Assembly (NCBI RefSeq): GCF_003252755.1
Contig: NZ_QEPT01000002.1
Location: 367,774-431,773 of the forward strand
Length of the DNA stretch: 64,000 bases
DNA from: Haemophilus parainfluenzae
GTDB lineage: Bacteria; Pseudomonadota; Gammaproteobacteria; Enterobacterales; Pasteurellaceae
Direction of reading: 5' to 3'
The position numbers and the translations under genes are program-made. Numbering within the stretch: the first letter of the stretch is position 1; each line of letters begins with the position of its first letter. Under the pieces are notes generated by a model. It was not told where the DNA came from. It worked only from the letters and a program-made list of their open reading frames with translations, and made no database searches. This document shows positions 23,597 to 32,367 of this stretch, piece by piece.

Positions 23597-24157
23597 ATGA
23601 AAAGAATTATGCTTTTGAGTGCAATGATGGGCAGTTTAATCTCAATTAATGCATTCGCGCACAATATTCAACCTAACCAACTTTTAGCCAATGTAACGGT
23701 TTCGGATAAAGGTGAAATCACTTTAAATGGCAATGATACGGCTTATAAATCATGGAGCTCAACGGCATTACCTGGCAAAGTCCGTGTGATTCAGCATATT
23801 GCAGGCAGAAGTGCGGCAAAAGAGAAAAATCAAGCGATGATCGAAGCTATCAAAGCCGCTCATTTTAACCAAGCTAAATATCAAACCACGACGATTATTA
23901 ATGCTGATGATGCTGTTGTGGGCACAGGCATGTTTGTGAAAAGTAGTGCAGAAAAAGGCAAAAAAGAAAATGCCCACAGCCAAGTGATTTTAGATGATAA
24001 AAGTGCGGTCAAAAATGCATGGGGATTGCGTGAAAAAGACAGTGTGATTATTTTGCTTGATAAAACCGGCAAAGTGCAATTTGTGAAAGAAGGTAAATTG
24101 ACGGATGATGAAGTCAAAGAGGTGGTTTCACGTGTAACAGCGTTAATGGCGAAGTAA
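23597..24157 (+). CDS. ytfJ: YtfJ-family periplasmic protein
   Basis: Predicted exported thioredoxin-fold protein of unknown function, about 186 residues. A signal peptide (KRIMLLSAMMGSLISINAFA) precedes the mature N-terminus HNIQPNQ. Family blocks GKVRVIQHIAGR and YQTTTIINADDA closely match E. coli YtfJ. The start at 23597 has GAGG upstream and begins the signal peptide directly; a longer reading would put charged residues before it. Confidence 0.88.
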   Translation: MKRIMLLSAMMGSLISINAFAHNIQPNQLLANVTVSDKGEITLNGNDTAYKSWSSTALPGKVRVIQHIAGRSAAKEKNQAMIEAIKAAHFNQAKYQTTTIINADDAVVGTGMFVKSSAEKGKKENAHSQVILDDKSAVKNAWGLREKDSVIILLDKTGKVQFVKEGKLTDDEVKEVVSRVTALMAK

Positions 24158-24166
24158 TAGACTTAC

Positions 24167-24192
24167 AAGCGGAAATTTTCTTCCGCTTTTTT
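24167..24192 (+). terminator. Terminator of ytfJ
   Basis: AAGCGGAA pairs with TTCCGCTT around ATTTTC and is followed by a T run. The T run overlaps the end of the convergent anti-sigma gene. Confidence 0.85.
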
Positions 24193-24358
24193 ATCCCTTG
24201 AAATCCTTCATTAACTTTCTCAATGTATTGCAGTTTCGTTGAAATTTACGACAATGTGTACACATGGAAAGATGCAGATTGAGCCCAATTTTTTCTTTGA
24301 TCATTAATTGTCGTTCTTGGGCATCTGAAATAAGGCGAGTCGCTTGGCGACATTTCAT
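24191..24358 (-). CDS. Small zinc-finger (zf-HC2-type) anti-sigma factor
   Basis: A 55-residue gene reading MKCRQATRLISDAQERQL at its start. The segment H29-L-S-M-C33-T-H-C36 is the H-x3-C-x2-C zinc motif of ZAS anti-sigma factors, and Cys3 is a fourth potential ligand. Its AGGAG ribosome site overlaps the stop of the ECF sigma gene just upstream on the same strand, so translation is probably coupled. It lacks a membrane segment, so it would be a cytoplasmic, probably redox- or metal-sensing, inhibitor of that sigma factor. Family assignment is from motif and context. Confidence 0.75.
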   Translation of the reverse strand: MKCRQATRLISDAQERQLMIKEKIGLNLHLSMCTHCRKFQRNCNTLRKLMKDFKG

Positions 24359-24369
24359 AAAGTCACTCC

Positions 24370-24918
24370 TTAAAGTTTATGAGATAAGCAGTTTTGAAGT
24401 TGTAAGCGGGCACGATAGAGTGTCGTGTGCAAGTTACTTATGCTTAGTTGATTTTCTTGGCAAATTTCTTCAGAAGATAATTCCAAAAACTCTCTCATCA
24501 TAAAAATCTTGGCTTGTTTGGCAGGTAGGCAAGTTAAACAAGTTTCAAAAATCAGCCAGAACTCTTCAGAATAGACCGCACTTTCGCTCTGTTCAAGATC
24601 AAGCGAGGAATGTTCAGCTTTCCAGTGCCCTCCTTCATCAAAGAAATGATTCGTTTGTTCTTCATCTTCGATTTCGGTTTCTAGTACAAATTTGCCTTTC
24701 TGACGAAGAAAATCGATGATTTTATTTTTTAAGATAGCAAAGACCCACGTTTTAAATGCGGCTTGTCGCTTAAAGTGCTCGAGATTGTTAAATGCACTCA
24801 AAAAACTTTCTTGAACCAAATCTTCAGCTAATACAGGATTACTCACCTGTAATGTGGCAAACTTCAGCATTTGCTCTCTAATTTGTATCAGTTCTTTATC
24901 GGAAATTCCGGTTTCCAT
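24370..24918 (-). CDS. ECF-family RNA polymerase sigma factor
   Basis: Extracytoplasmic-function sigma factor, 182 residues. Region 2 spans about residues 28-78 (AEDLVQESFLSAF, FKTWVFAILKNKIIDFLR) and region 4 about 130-180 (LPAKQAKIFMMREFLELSSEEIC). The start at 24918 has AAGGAAAAAAT just before it; upstream in-frame codons are poorly supported. The zinc-finger anti-sigma gene follows directly. The nearby Met-rich gene and the hvf operon both carry a similar ECF-type promoter, so they are its likely targets. Confidence 0.9.
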   Translation of the reverse strand: METGISDKELIQIREQMLKFATLQVSNPVLAEDLVQESFLSAFNNLEHFKRQAAFKTWVFAILKNKIIDFLRQKGKFVLETEIEDEEQTNHFFDEGGHWKAEHSSLDLEQSESAVYSEEFWLIFETCLTCLPAKQAKIFMMREFLELSSEEICQENQLSISNLHTTLYRARLQLQNCLSHKL

Positions 24919-24937
24919 ATTTTTTCCTTGGAAAATG

Positions 24938-24966
24938 TGTAAGAAATAGGTTCTCATTCGTCTAAT
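24938..24966 (+). promoter_or_regulatory. Candidate ECF promoter of the Met-rich exported-protein gene
   Basis: TGTAAG at 24938-24943, 15 bp, then CGTCTAAT at 24959-24966. It resembles general ECF promoters (TGTAAC-like -35, CGTC -10) and the element found before the hvf operon. Predicted transcription start is about 60 nt before the ATG at 25031. Confidence 0.5.
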
Positions 24967-25030
24967 GATAATGAAAGGAAAAGACCTTTCTAGATCATGC
25001 TAATTATTCACAAATTAAGGAAGATTTAAA

Positions 25031-25190
25031 ATGAAAAATATTACTGTAAAAACAACCTTTACTGCTATTGCTGCACTTTTCTTTGCAACCAGTCTTTTAT
25101 GCGATAGATATGGAATCCAATGAGATGTCAATGACAAAAGCTCTCATGCCTATGACCAAAGAGTCGATCCGATGCAAAATGATAAAATGG
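25031..25190 (+). pseudogene. Met-rich exported protein (MXKDX-repeat type), 5' fragment
   Basis: The first part of a small exported protein gene: MKNITVKTTFTAIAALFF is a signal peptide. After that the frame is broken: removing one T from the TTTT run near 25097 gives YAIDMESNEMSMTK, and one base is missing near 25163. The fragment ends in the 8-bp sequence TAAAATGG, which recurs at 28608 where the gene resumes in the matching frame. It resembles the pentapeptide MXKDX repeat family often found beside ECF sigma genes. Interrupted by the transposon-like unit. Confidence 0.7.
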
Positions 25191-25269
25191 CGGTATTATG
25201 TAGCAGTTGCACAAAGGTTTAACCGATTAAAAACCTTAAAATTCCTATTGAAATTTTAACTCAATAGGG

Positions 25270-26203
<934 letters not shown>

Positions 26204-26214
<11 letters not shown>

Positions 26215-27124
26215 AAGATATTACCTCTTTTTGAGCATATTTTTGCTGTAGTTGTGCAATATGTTCAACTTCAGCATAAAGTTCTGCAAATGGAGGGAAA
26301 TTGAAATCACGCTCTAATAATGTTGGCGGAATGACGGATAATCGTTGATAGGCATATTCTAATAAATCCCACACAGTACCTTTTACTGCCTCACCGTGCG
26401 TATCAATTAATAACTCTGGTAAATAGCGATATGCCCCTTTTATTTTATTAAATGATTCTCCTTCTAAATCCTCCACAACTTGTGCGGCAGAATGTTCTTC
26501 GTCGTGTCCTGCAATATGAATGTAATTGACACGTTTCACATCTACTTGATCTAAAAAAACATAAGGATCAAGTAAACCGTGATTGATGCCATTTACATAA
26601 ATATTATTCACATCTAAATGAATACTACAATCCGCTTCTTGTGCAATAGCATTTAAAAATTCTACTTCATTCATTGTGCTGGTGGGAGAGTGTAAATAAT
26701 AAGAGGTATTTTCTAATGAAATTTGTAATCCTAAAAAATCTTGCACATAGCGGATTCTCTGTGCTACGTGTTTTACAGCTTCTTCAGTAAATGGCATAGG
26801 TAATAAATCATATAAATGCCCTTCACATTCACAATAACTCAAATGTTCAGAAAAAAATGTCGAATTATATTGAGTCATTAATGCTTTAGTATTTTTTAAT
26901 AACTCGCGATCAAGTGGTGCTTGCCCGCCTAATGAAAGTGATAGTCCATGTACCGCAAGTGGATATCTTTCAGCGGCTTGATCAAATTTATAACGAGCAG
27001 CTCCCCCCATTTTTACCCAATTTTCTGGCGCAACTTCCATAAACTGAATCGCATTATTTGATGATAAATTCAAAAAATCATCCGCTAAATCTCGACGATA
27101 CCCTAATCCTGCACCTTGTAACAT
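26204..27124 (-). CDS. hvfB: HvfB-like multinuclear iron oxidase (DUF692)
   Basis: MNIO-family enzyme of 306 residues, TIM-barrel fold. Homologous HvfB of nontypeable H. influenzae oxidises cysteines of the HvfA peptide to oxazolone-thioamide groups that bind copper. Candidate iron ligands by alignment to family motifs: H59 (AVHG), H94 (SEHLSY), E138 (LENTSYY), D171 and N174 (LDVNNIYVN), H203 and H207 (IHIAGH), D241 and H243 (DTHGE). AAAGGAG precedes the start. It lies between precursor and partner genes. Reaction inferred from the family. Confidence 0.9.
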
Positions 27125-27146
27125 AATTATTTACTCCTTTTAATAC

Positions 27147-27174
27147 AACACTGGTGTAAATTTACACCAGTGTT
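27147..27174 (-). other. Perfect 28-bp palindrome between hvfA and hvfB
   Basis: Two exact 14-base arms (AACACTGGTGTAAA and its complement) meet at the centre. On the transcribed strand the RNA would fold strongly just after the precursor gene. No T tract follows, so partial attenuation or 3'-end protection of the hvfA message is more likely than full termination. Confidence 0.65.
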
Positions 27175-27201
27175 ATGTATGGCATCTAGATTAAAATACG
27201 A

Positions 27202-27474
27202 TTATTTAGAGCCACATTTACCTTCACCACATTTACCTTCTGCAGCTTTTGGTTTGCTAGCACCACATTTACCTTCTGCGGCTTTCGTTTCGTTTGCACC
27301 ACATTTGCCTTCTCCGCATTTACCTTCTGCAGCTTTTGTTTTCACACATTTATCACCTACACAAGGTGTTGCAGCTTTATCCGCACTGCTTGATTTTGAT
27401 TCAGCGTGTGTAGCAGTAGCTACTGTCATCGTTAATGCTCCAGCTAATGCGGCTAAAGTGGATAATTTTTTCAT
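27202..27474 (-). CDS. hvfA: HvfA-like copper-binding precursor peptide
   Basis: Ninety-residue precursor of a ribosomally made, modified peptide. It has a signal peptide (MKKLSTLAALAGALTMTVA, cleavage near residue 24), a Ser/Lys/Ala linker with two cysteines (TPCVGDKCVK), and a repeat region with five EGKCG motifs, two of them in tandem pairs. EGKCG is the motif whose cysteine is modified in H. influenzae HvfA. AGGAG lies just before the ATG. The repeats are also repeated at the DNA level, so the motif number may vary between strains. Likely periplasmic or surface copper buffering. Confidence 0.88.
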   Translation of the reverse strand: MKKLSTLAALAGALTMTVATATHAESKSSSADKAATPCVGDKCVKTKAAEGKCGEGKCGANETKAAEGKCGASKPKAAEGKCGEGKCGSK

Positions 27475-27506
27475 TTAAATCTCCTAGAATTTGATATTGA
27501 ATATAG

Positions 27507-27962
27507 TTAGAGGAATTTCAACCAGCTTTTAGTTGGATAAACCTTCTTAATAAGCGTGTCTAAAGAGAGTTTCCCAGCTCCCTGCGTAATTAAGATTAAT
27601 AAAGTTACCACATAAATTAATGGTAATTTATAACCATTATCACAAACGTTATAACCTGAATCAGCATGAATACTATACCACGCGACAGAGATTAAAATCG
27701 TTAAACTTAATGCACTAAAACGAGTTAGTACTCCGAATATTAGCAAGAAAGGGAGAATTAATTCCGCCCCCATTGCAACGTGCCAATTAATATCAGCAGG
27801 AATAAGATTAAACGGAAAAGGAAAACGATCTTGTATTTCAGTAAACCAATTTTGACCATTCCATTTTTCTAACCCTGCCTCTAAAAATTCCCACGCAAGA
27901 AAAAAGCGTAAAATCAATAAACTCACGCCGCTGCTGATACCTTGCATCTTACAATCTTTCAT
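27507..27962 (-). CDS. DoxX-family membrane protein
   Basis: Inner-membrane protein of 151 residues with four hydrophobic helices and the DoxX pattern (LRFFLAWEFLEAGLEKW near residue 18, MGAELILPFLLIFG near 65). DoxX genes frequently accompany DUF692 peptide clusters. It is the first gene of the operon, 32 bp before hvfA, with AGAGGAAAAA before its start. Role in the system is unknown; quinone-linked redox support or export help are possibilities. Confidence 0.85.
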   Translation of the reverse strand: MKDCKMQGISSGVSLLILRFFLAWEFLEAGLEKWNGQNWFTEIQDRFPFPFNLIPADINWHVAMGAELILPFLLIFGVLTRFSALSLTILISVAWYSIHADSGYNVCDNGYKLPLIYVVTLLILITQGAGKLSLDTLIKKVYPTKSWLKFL

Positions 27963-28037
27963 TTTTTCCTCTGATTGATTACCTATTTTATGAAACTATT
28001 TAGTTCATTATGGTAGGAAATGCTTCCTAGTTATTCT

Positions 28038-28067
28038 ATTAGTCGGAGATAAGCCTTTTTTCTTACA
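28038..28067 (-). promoter_or_regulatory. Candidate ECF promoter of the doxX-hvfABC operon
   Basis: On the minus strand, TGTAAG (28067-28062), 16 bp, then CGACTAAT (28045-28038), about 75 bp before the doxX start. The -35 block is GTGTAAGAAA, as in the promoter at 24938, with one different base in the -10 block and one extra spacer base. Control by the adjacent ECF sigma factor is inferred. Confidence 0.5.
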
Positions 28068-28120
28068 CTTTTTTTCAAAAAATTGAAAATATTATTTTTT
28101 GTAAAAATGCAGATAACATT

Positions 28121-28153
28121 AAGGGCAAAGATTCTAATAATCTTCGCCCTTTT
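28121..28153 (+). terminator. Hairpin with T run upstream of the hvf operon
   Basis: AAGGGC-A-AAGATT pairs with AATCTT-C-GCCCTT and leads into TTTTATCTTTT on the plus strand. No plus-strand gene precedes it inside the unit. It may be left from a lost gene, or insulate the operon from outside transcription. Confidence 0.6.
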
Positions 28154-28168
28154 ATCTTTTGCTGATTA

Positions 28169-28586
<418 letters not shown>

Positions 28587-28607
28587 TGCAACTGCTACAT
28601 AATACCG

Positions 28608-28746
28608 TAAAATGGCATCAGATAGTATGAAGTCTGATAGCATGATGAAGTCTCAGGATATGAAAATGGATAATATGAAGTCAGAAGAAATGAAAGCAAA
28701 AGAAATGAAGAAAAAAGCAAAAACAATGGAAGCCCCCAAAATGTAA
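28608..28746 (+). pseudogene. Met-rich exported protein (MXKDX-repeat type), 3' fragment
   Basis: The rest of the gene interrupted at 25190. From the duplicated TAAAATGG it reads KMASDSMKSDSMMKSQDM and on to an intact stop after EAPKM. The segment is rich in Met, Lys, Asp and Ser in a five-residue rhythm. Its shared terminator with cysS follows. Without its signal peptide this half is probably not expressed. Confidence 0.7.
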
Positions 28747-28763
28747 TGCTTTCTGCTTAAAAG

Positions 28764-28795
28764 AAAAACTGCGGTCAATTTGACCGCAGTTTTTG
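28764..28795. terminator. Bidirectional terminator, Met-rich gene/cysS
   Basis: AAAAACTGCGGTCAA and its exact complement flank a two-base centre, with T runs on both strands. It resembles paired uptake signals but has C in place of G in the core. Confidence 0.88.
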
Positions 28796-28808
28796 TATCA
28801 ACGTGAGA

Positions 28809-30188
28809 TTATTGTTTACGCCACGTCGTGCCGTTAGCGCTATCTTCTAACACAATACCCATTGCCGTAAGTTCATTACGTGCCGCATCTGCAGCAGCCC
28901 AATCTTTAGCTGCACGAGCCTCGTTGCGTTGTTTGATGAGTGCTTCAATTTTTGCGACTTCATTATCGTCAGAGCCAGCTTGTAAGAATTTTTCTGGATC
29001 TTGTTGAAGTAAACCTAAGATACCCGCTAACTCACGTAAACGCGCAGCAAGACCATTGGCTTTTTCTGCATCTTCAGTTTTCAATTTATTGATTTCACGT
29101 GCCATTTCAAATAAGACAGAAAGGGCATTTGGTGTGTTGAAATCATCGTCCATGGCTTCACGGAAGGCTTCCACAAAATTTTCACCACCAAAAGCAACCG
29201 CACTTTGATCGGTGCCACGTAAAGCGGTGTACAAACGTTCTAATGCACCTTGTGCTAAATTCAGGTTTTCTTCACTATAATTGAGTTGGCTGCGATAGTG
29301 TGCCGTTAATAAGAAATAACGCACCGCTTCAGCATTGTAGTGGTTTAATACATCACGAATAGTGAAGAAGTTGCCGAGGGATTTCGACATTTTTTCTTTA
29401 TCTACCATGATCATGCCGGAATGGATCCAATAATTCACATATTGGCCGCCATGAGCACAGCAAGATTGCGCAATTTCATTTTCGTGATGCGGGAACATTA
29501 AATCAGAACCACCGCCATGAATATCAAAATGCTCACCAAGTTGTTTACAGTTCATTGCCGAACATTCAATGTGCCAACCTGGACGACCTGCGCCCCATGG
29601 CGATGGCCAGCTTGGTTCGTTTTCTTTTGACATTTTCCAAAGCACGAAATCCATTGGATTTTTCTTGATTTCATTAATTTCAATACGTGCACCGGCTTGT
29701 AATTGGTCGAGATCTTGGCGTGATAATTTGCCGTATTCCTTAAAGCTTTCCACATCAAACATGACATCACGATTATCGGCGACATAAGCATGACCACGTG
29801 CAATCAGTTTTTCCACAATCTCAATAATTTCAGGAATATGATGCGTCGCACGAGGTTCAAAATCAGGGCGTAATACGTTTAATGCATCAAAATCTTTATA
29901 CATTTCTTGTACCATACGATCCACAAGTTGATCGCAGGTTTCTTTGTTTTCTAATGCACGTTTAATAATTTTGTCATCTACATCCGTAATATTACGCACA
30001 TAAGTTAAATCGTAACCTAAAGAACGTAAATAGCGGGCAATCACATCAAAACATACAAAGGTACGACCATGGCCAATATGGCATAAATCGTAAACGGTCA
30101 CGCCGCACACATACATACCCACTTTTCCTTCATGGATAGGTTTGAACACTTCTTTTTCACGAGTGAGGGTATTAAAGATCTTTAACAT
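28809..30188 (-). CDS. cysS: Cysteinyl-tRNA synthetase
   Basis: Class I aminoacyl-tRNA synthetase charging tRNA-Cys, 459 residues. HIGH appears in CHIGHGRTF near residue 35 and KMSKSLGN near 265. The zinc-site cysteine and histidine residues (C28, [14 protein letters not shown]) are visible. The start MLKIFNTLT matches homologues; an upstream in-frame ATG would add an implausible 18-residue leader. Divergent from ppiB with a short shared promoter region. Confidence 0.95.
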   Translation of the reverse strand: MLKIFNTLTREKEVFKPIHEGKVGMYVCGVTVYDLCHIGHGRTFVCFDVIARYLRSLGYDLTYVRNITDVDDKIIKRALENKETCDQLVDRMVQEMYKDFDALNVLRPDFEPRATHHIPEIIEIVEKLIARGHAYVADNRDVMFDVESFKEYGKLSRQDLDQLQAGARIEINEIKKNPMDFVLWKMSKENEPSWPSPWGAGRPGWHIECSAMNCKQLGEHFDIHGGGSDLMFPHHENEIAQSCCAHGGQYVNYWIHSGMIMVDKEKMSKSLGNFFTIRDVLNHYNAEAVRYFLLTAHYRSQLNYSEENLNLAQGALERLYTALRGTDQSAVAFGGENFVEAFREAMDDDFNTPNALSVLFEMAREINKLKTEDAEKANGLAARLRELAGILGLLQQDPEKFLQAGSDDNEVAKIEALIKQRNEARAAKDWAAADAARNELTAMGIVLEDSANGTTWRKQ

Positions 30189-30295
30189 ATTTTTTCTCTT
30201 CTGATTGGAATTCGACCGCACTTTTTCTGCTCCTTGTGGCACTTTCTTGCCATTTGTGGAATAATGAACGCCTTAATTTTCAAGAGGAAAACAAC

Positions 30296-30805
30296 ATGGT
30301 TACATTACACACAAATTTCGGCGATATTAAAATTAAACTTGATTTTGATAAAGCGCCAATCACTGCAGAAAACTTTTTAAATTATTGTAAAAACGGATTC
30401 TATAATAACACAATTTTCCATCGTGTTATTGATGGATTTATGATTCAAGGCGGTGGTATGGAAAGCGGAATGCGTGAAAAAGCAACAAACGCACCGATCC
30501 AAAATGAAGCCAACAATCGTTTAAGCAATAAACGTGGCACAATCGCCATGGCGCGTACCTCTGATCCACATTCTGCAACGGCACAATTCTTCATTAACGT
30601 GGCTGATAATGACTTCTTAAACTACCGTTCAAAAGAGATGTTTGGCCGTGAAGTCGTGCAAGAATGGGGCTATGCCGTATTCGGTGAAGTGGTTGAAGGC
30701 ATGGATGTGGTTGATAAAATCAAAAAAGTAAAAACCGGCAATAAAGGCTTCCACCAAGACGTACCAACAGAAGATGTGGTGATTACATCCGTTTCTGTAG
30801 AATAA
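30296..30805 (+). CDS. ppiB: Cytoplasmic peptidyl-prolyl isomerase B
   Basis: Cyclophilin-type proline isomerase, 169 residues, without a signal peptide. Active-site blocks [29 protein letters not shown] and the downstream [14 protein letters not shown] are typical. AGAGGAAA precedes the ATG at 30296; a longer reading frame upstream is not supported by homologues. Confidence 0.95.
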   Translation: MVTLHTNFGDIKIKLDFDKAPITAENFLNYCKNGFYNNTIFHRVIDGFMIQGGGMESGMREKATNAPIQNEANNRLSNKRGTIAMARTSDPHSATAQFFINVADNDFLNYRSKEMFGREVVQEWGYAVFGEVVEGMDVVDKIKKVKTGNKGFHQDVPTEDVVITSVSVE

Positions 30806-30812
30806 TTAATTT

Positions 30813-30845
30813 GGTGTGTGGATGCATAATCTACACACCTTTTTC
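30813..30845 (+). terminator. Terminator of ppiB
   Basis: GGTGTGTGGAT pairs with ATCTACACACC with one mismatch around GCATA and is followed by T5. Confidence 0.8.
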
Positions 30846-30862
30846 TTAAGTGAAATAACGCG

Positions 30863-31651
30863 ATGCCTTTCTTCGATACTCATACCCATCTTGATTATCT
30901 TCATCATGACACTGGTGAGCCATTAGCTCAGCTCGTGGAGAACGCTAAGCAAGCTGATGTGCAAAAAATCTTGATTGTGGCGGTAAAAGAGTCGGATTTT
31001 AAAACGATCCAAAATATGACCGCACTTTTCCCTGAGCATCTTTATTGTGGGCTTGGGCTACATCCTCTTTATATCAAAGAACATCAAGAGCATGATTTAG
31101 AGATATTAGATGCGGCATTATCTGTTCGTAATCAAAATTGTACAGCCGTAGCAGAAATAGGCTTAGAGTGTGCGATTCCTGATTTATTGACTGATGAATT
31201 ATGGCAAAAACAACAGTACTTTCTGGAGAGTCAGCTTTATTTAGCGAAGAAATATAATCTGTCAGTTAATTTACATAGTCGAAAATCTCACGAGCAATTA
31301 TTCCGTTTTTTAAAACAGGCTAATTTGCCAAAATGTGGTGTGGTGCATGGTTTTTCTGGAAGTTATGATCAAGCAAAACGATTTGTGGATTTAGGCTATA
31401 AAATTGGCGTAGGCGGCACGATTACTTATGAACGTGCGAATAAAACGCGCCAAGCGATTGCTAAGCTGCCATTAGAGGCGTTGGTATTAGAAACGGATAC
31501 ACCAGATATGCCAGTGTTTGGCTTTCAAGGACAACCTAATCGACCAGAGCTGATTGTTCACACCTTTGAGGTGTTATGCCGTTTAAGAAGTGAAAATGCT
31601 GAAGTGATTAAAGAAACAGCTTGGCAGAATAGCTTAACCTTATTCGGTTAA
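30863..31651 (+). CDS. yjjV: TatD-family metal-dependent hydrolase YjjV
   Basis: TIM-barrel metal hydrolase of the TatD DNase group, 262 residues. Metal-binding blocks are DTHTHLD at 5-11, AEIGLE, LHSRKSH, HGFSGS and ETDTPDMP. The closing segment GFQGQPNRPE is specific to the YjjV branch. It converges with nrdG, overlapping its last 4 bases. Substrate unproven; nuclease or deoxyribonucleoside-related roles are suggested for the family. Confidence 0.9.
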   Translation: MPFFDTHTHLDYLHHDTGEPLAQLVENAKQADVQKILIVAVKESDFKTIQNMTALFPEHLYCGLGLHPLYIKEHQEHDLEILDAALSVRNQNCTAVAEIGLECAIPDLLTDELWQKQQYFLESQLYLAKKYNLSVNLHSRKSHEQLFRFLKQANLPKCGVVHGFSGSYDQAKRFVDLGYKIGVGGTITYERANKTRQAIAKLPLEALVLETDTPDMPVFGFQGQPNRPELIVHTFEVLCRLRSENAEVIKETAWQNSLTLFG

Positions 31652-32115
31652 ACCTTAAAACGGTAAATCACTTGATTGGCTGAACCTCGCCAAACTAAGC
31701 TTGGGTCAGCCTGTTCTTGTATAAATTTTCCATCAATAAGCACGTCAATATAAGGCAACATTTGACGTTGATAATCATCAAGTTCATCCAGTTTATAACC
31801 CGTCCATACCCAAATGTCCTTATCGGGACATTCTTTTTTGACACGCTGAATAAAAGGAAGTAAGGCTTCAACATTACGTGGATGCATCGGATCCCCTCCG
31901 GAAAGTGTGAGCCCTTGACGTTTAATACGCGTATCTTTTAAATCATTGATGATCTGTTGTTCCATCGCCTCATCAAATAATACGCCATTATCAAAAGACC
32001 AACTCTTTTGGTTGTAGCAACCACGGCAACCATGTGTACAACCGCTAATGAAAAGGGTACAACGCGTGCCTTCGCCATTTACAACATCGGTAGGGTAGTA
32101 TTGGAGATAGTTCAT
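31648..32115 (-). CDS. nrdG: Anaerobic ribonucleotide reductase activase
   Basis: Radical-SAM enzyme that generates the glycyl radical on NrdD. The 155-residue protein has the iron-sulfur motif C26-T-H-G-C30-R-G-C33 and the glycine-rich SAM block TLSGGDPM. Its partner nrdD lies 9.6 kb away in this genome, not adjacent as in enteric bacteria. No FNR or NrdR site was noted directly before it. Confidence 0.94.
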   Translation of the reverse strand: MNYLQYYPTDVVNGEGTRCTLFISGCTHGCRGCYNQKSWSFDNGVLFDEAMEQQIINDLKDTRIKRQGLTLSGGDPMHPRNVEALLPFIQRVKKECPDKDIWVWTGYKLDELDDYQRQMLPYIDVLIDGKFIQEQADPSLVWRGSANQVIYRFKV

Positions 32116-32235
32116 GGTTTTACCTCAAAAGTGCGGTCGATTTTCTCGTCAAATTCACCGAATTGATAAATTAACCTTTGCAATACCGGGTCAATTCTTG
32201 CATAATAGCCCACCTAATCGCATTGCGATATCAAT

Positions 32236-32349
32236 GGGAATCTTCTCGGTCTCTCGCAACGGTGTCCGGTTTACTCGGTCAGGTTCGGAAGAAAGCAGCC
32301 AAAGTCGGAATTTCTGTGTGCCGAGAATAAGCTGGGAAGATTTCCACCC
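32236..32349 (+). ncRNA. ffs: 4.5S RNA (signal recognition particle RNA)
   Basis: The 114-nt span has the length of E. coli 4.5S RNA and the conserved apical core, with GGTCAGGTTCGGAAGAAAGC followed by AGCCAAAG, which binds Ffh. The first bases GGGAATCTTC pair with the last ones (GAAGATTTCC) to close the helix. It sits between two minus-strand genes, nrdG and cydC, on the opposite strand. Confidence 0.95.
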
Positions 32350-32367
32350 AACTTATCCTTCCTTATT

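Noticed and set aside
27202..27400. Short repeats resembling a CRISPR array
   Set aside because: The repeats are coding EGKCG units with no unique spacers of regular length and no cas genes nearby.
27170..27478. A plus-strand open frame opposite hvfA, with repeated PHLPS units
   Set aside because: It is a mirror of the hvfA repeats. It has no ribosome site and the minus strand has a signal peptide, ribosome site and conserved EGKCG motifs.
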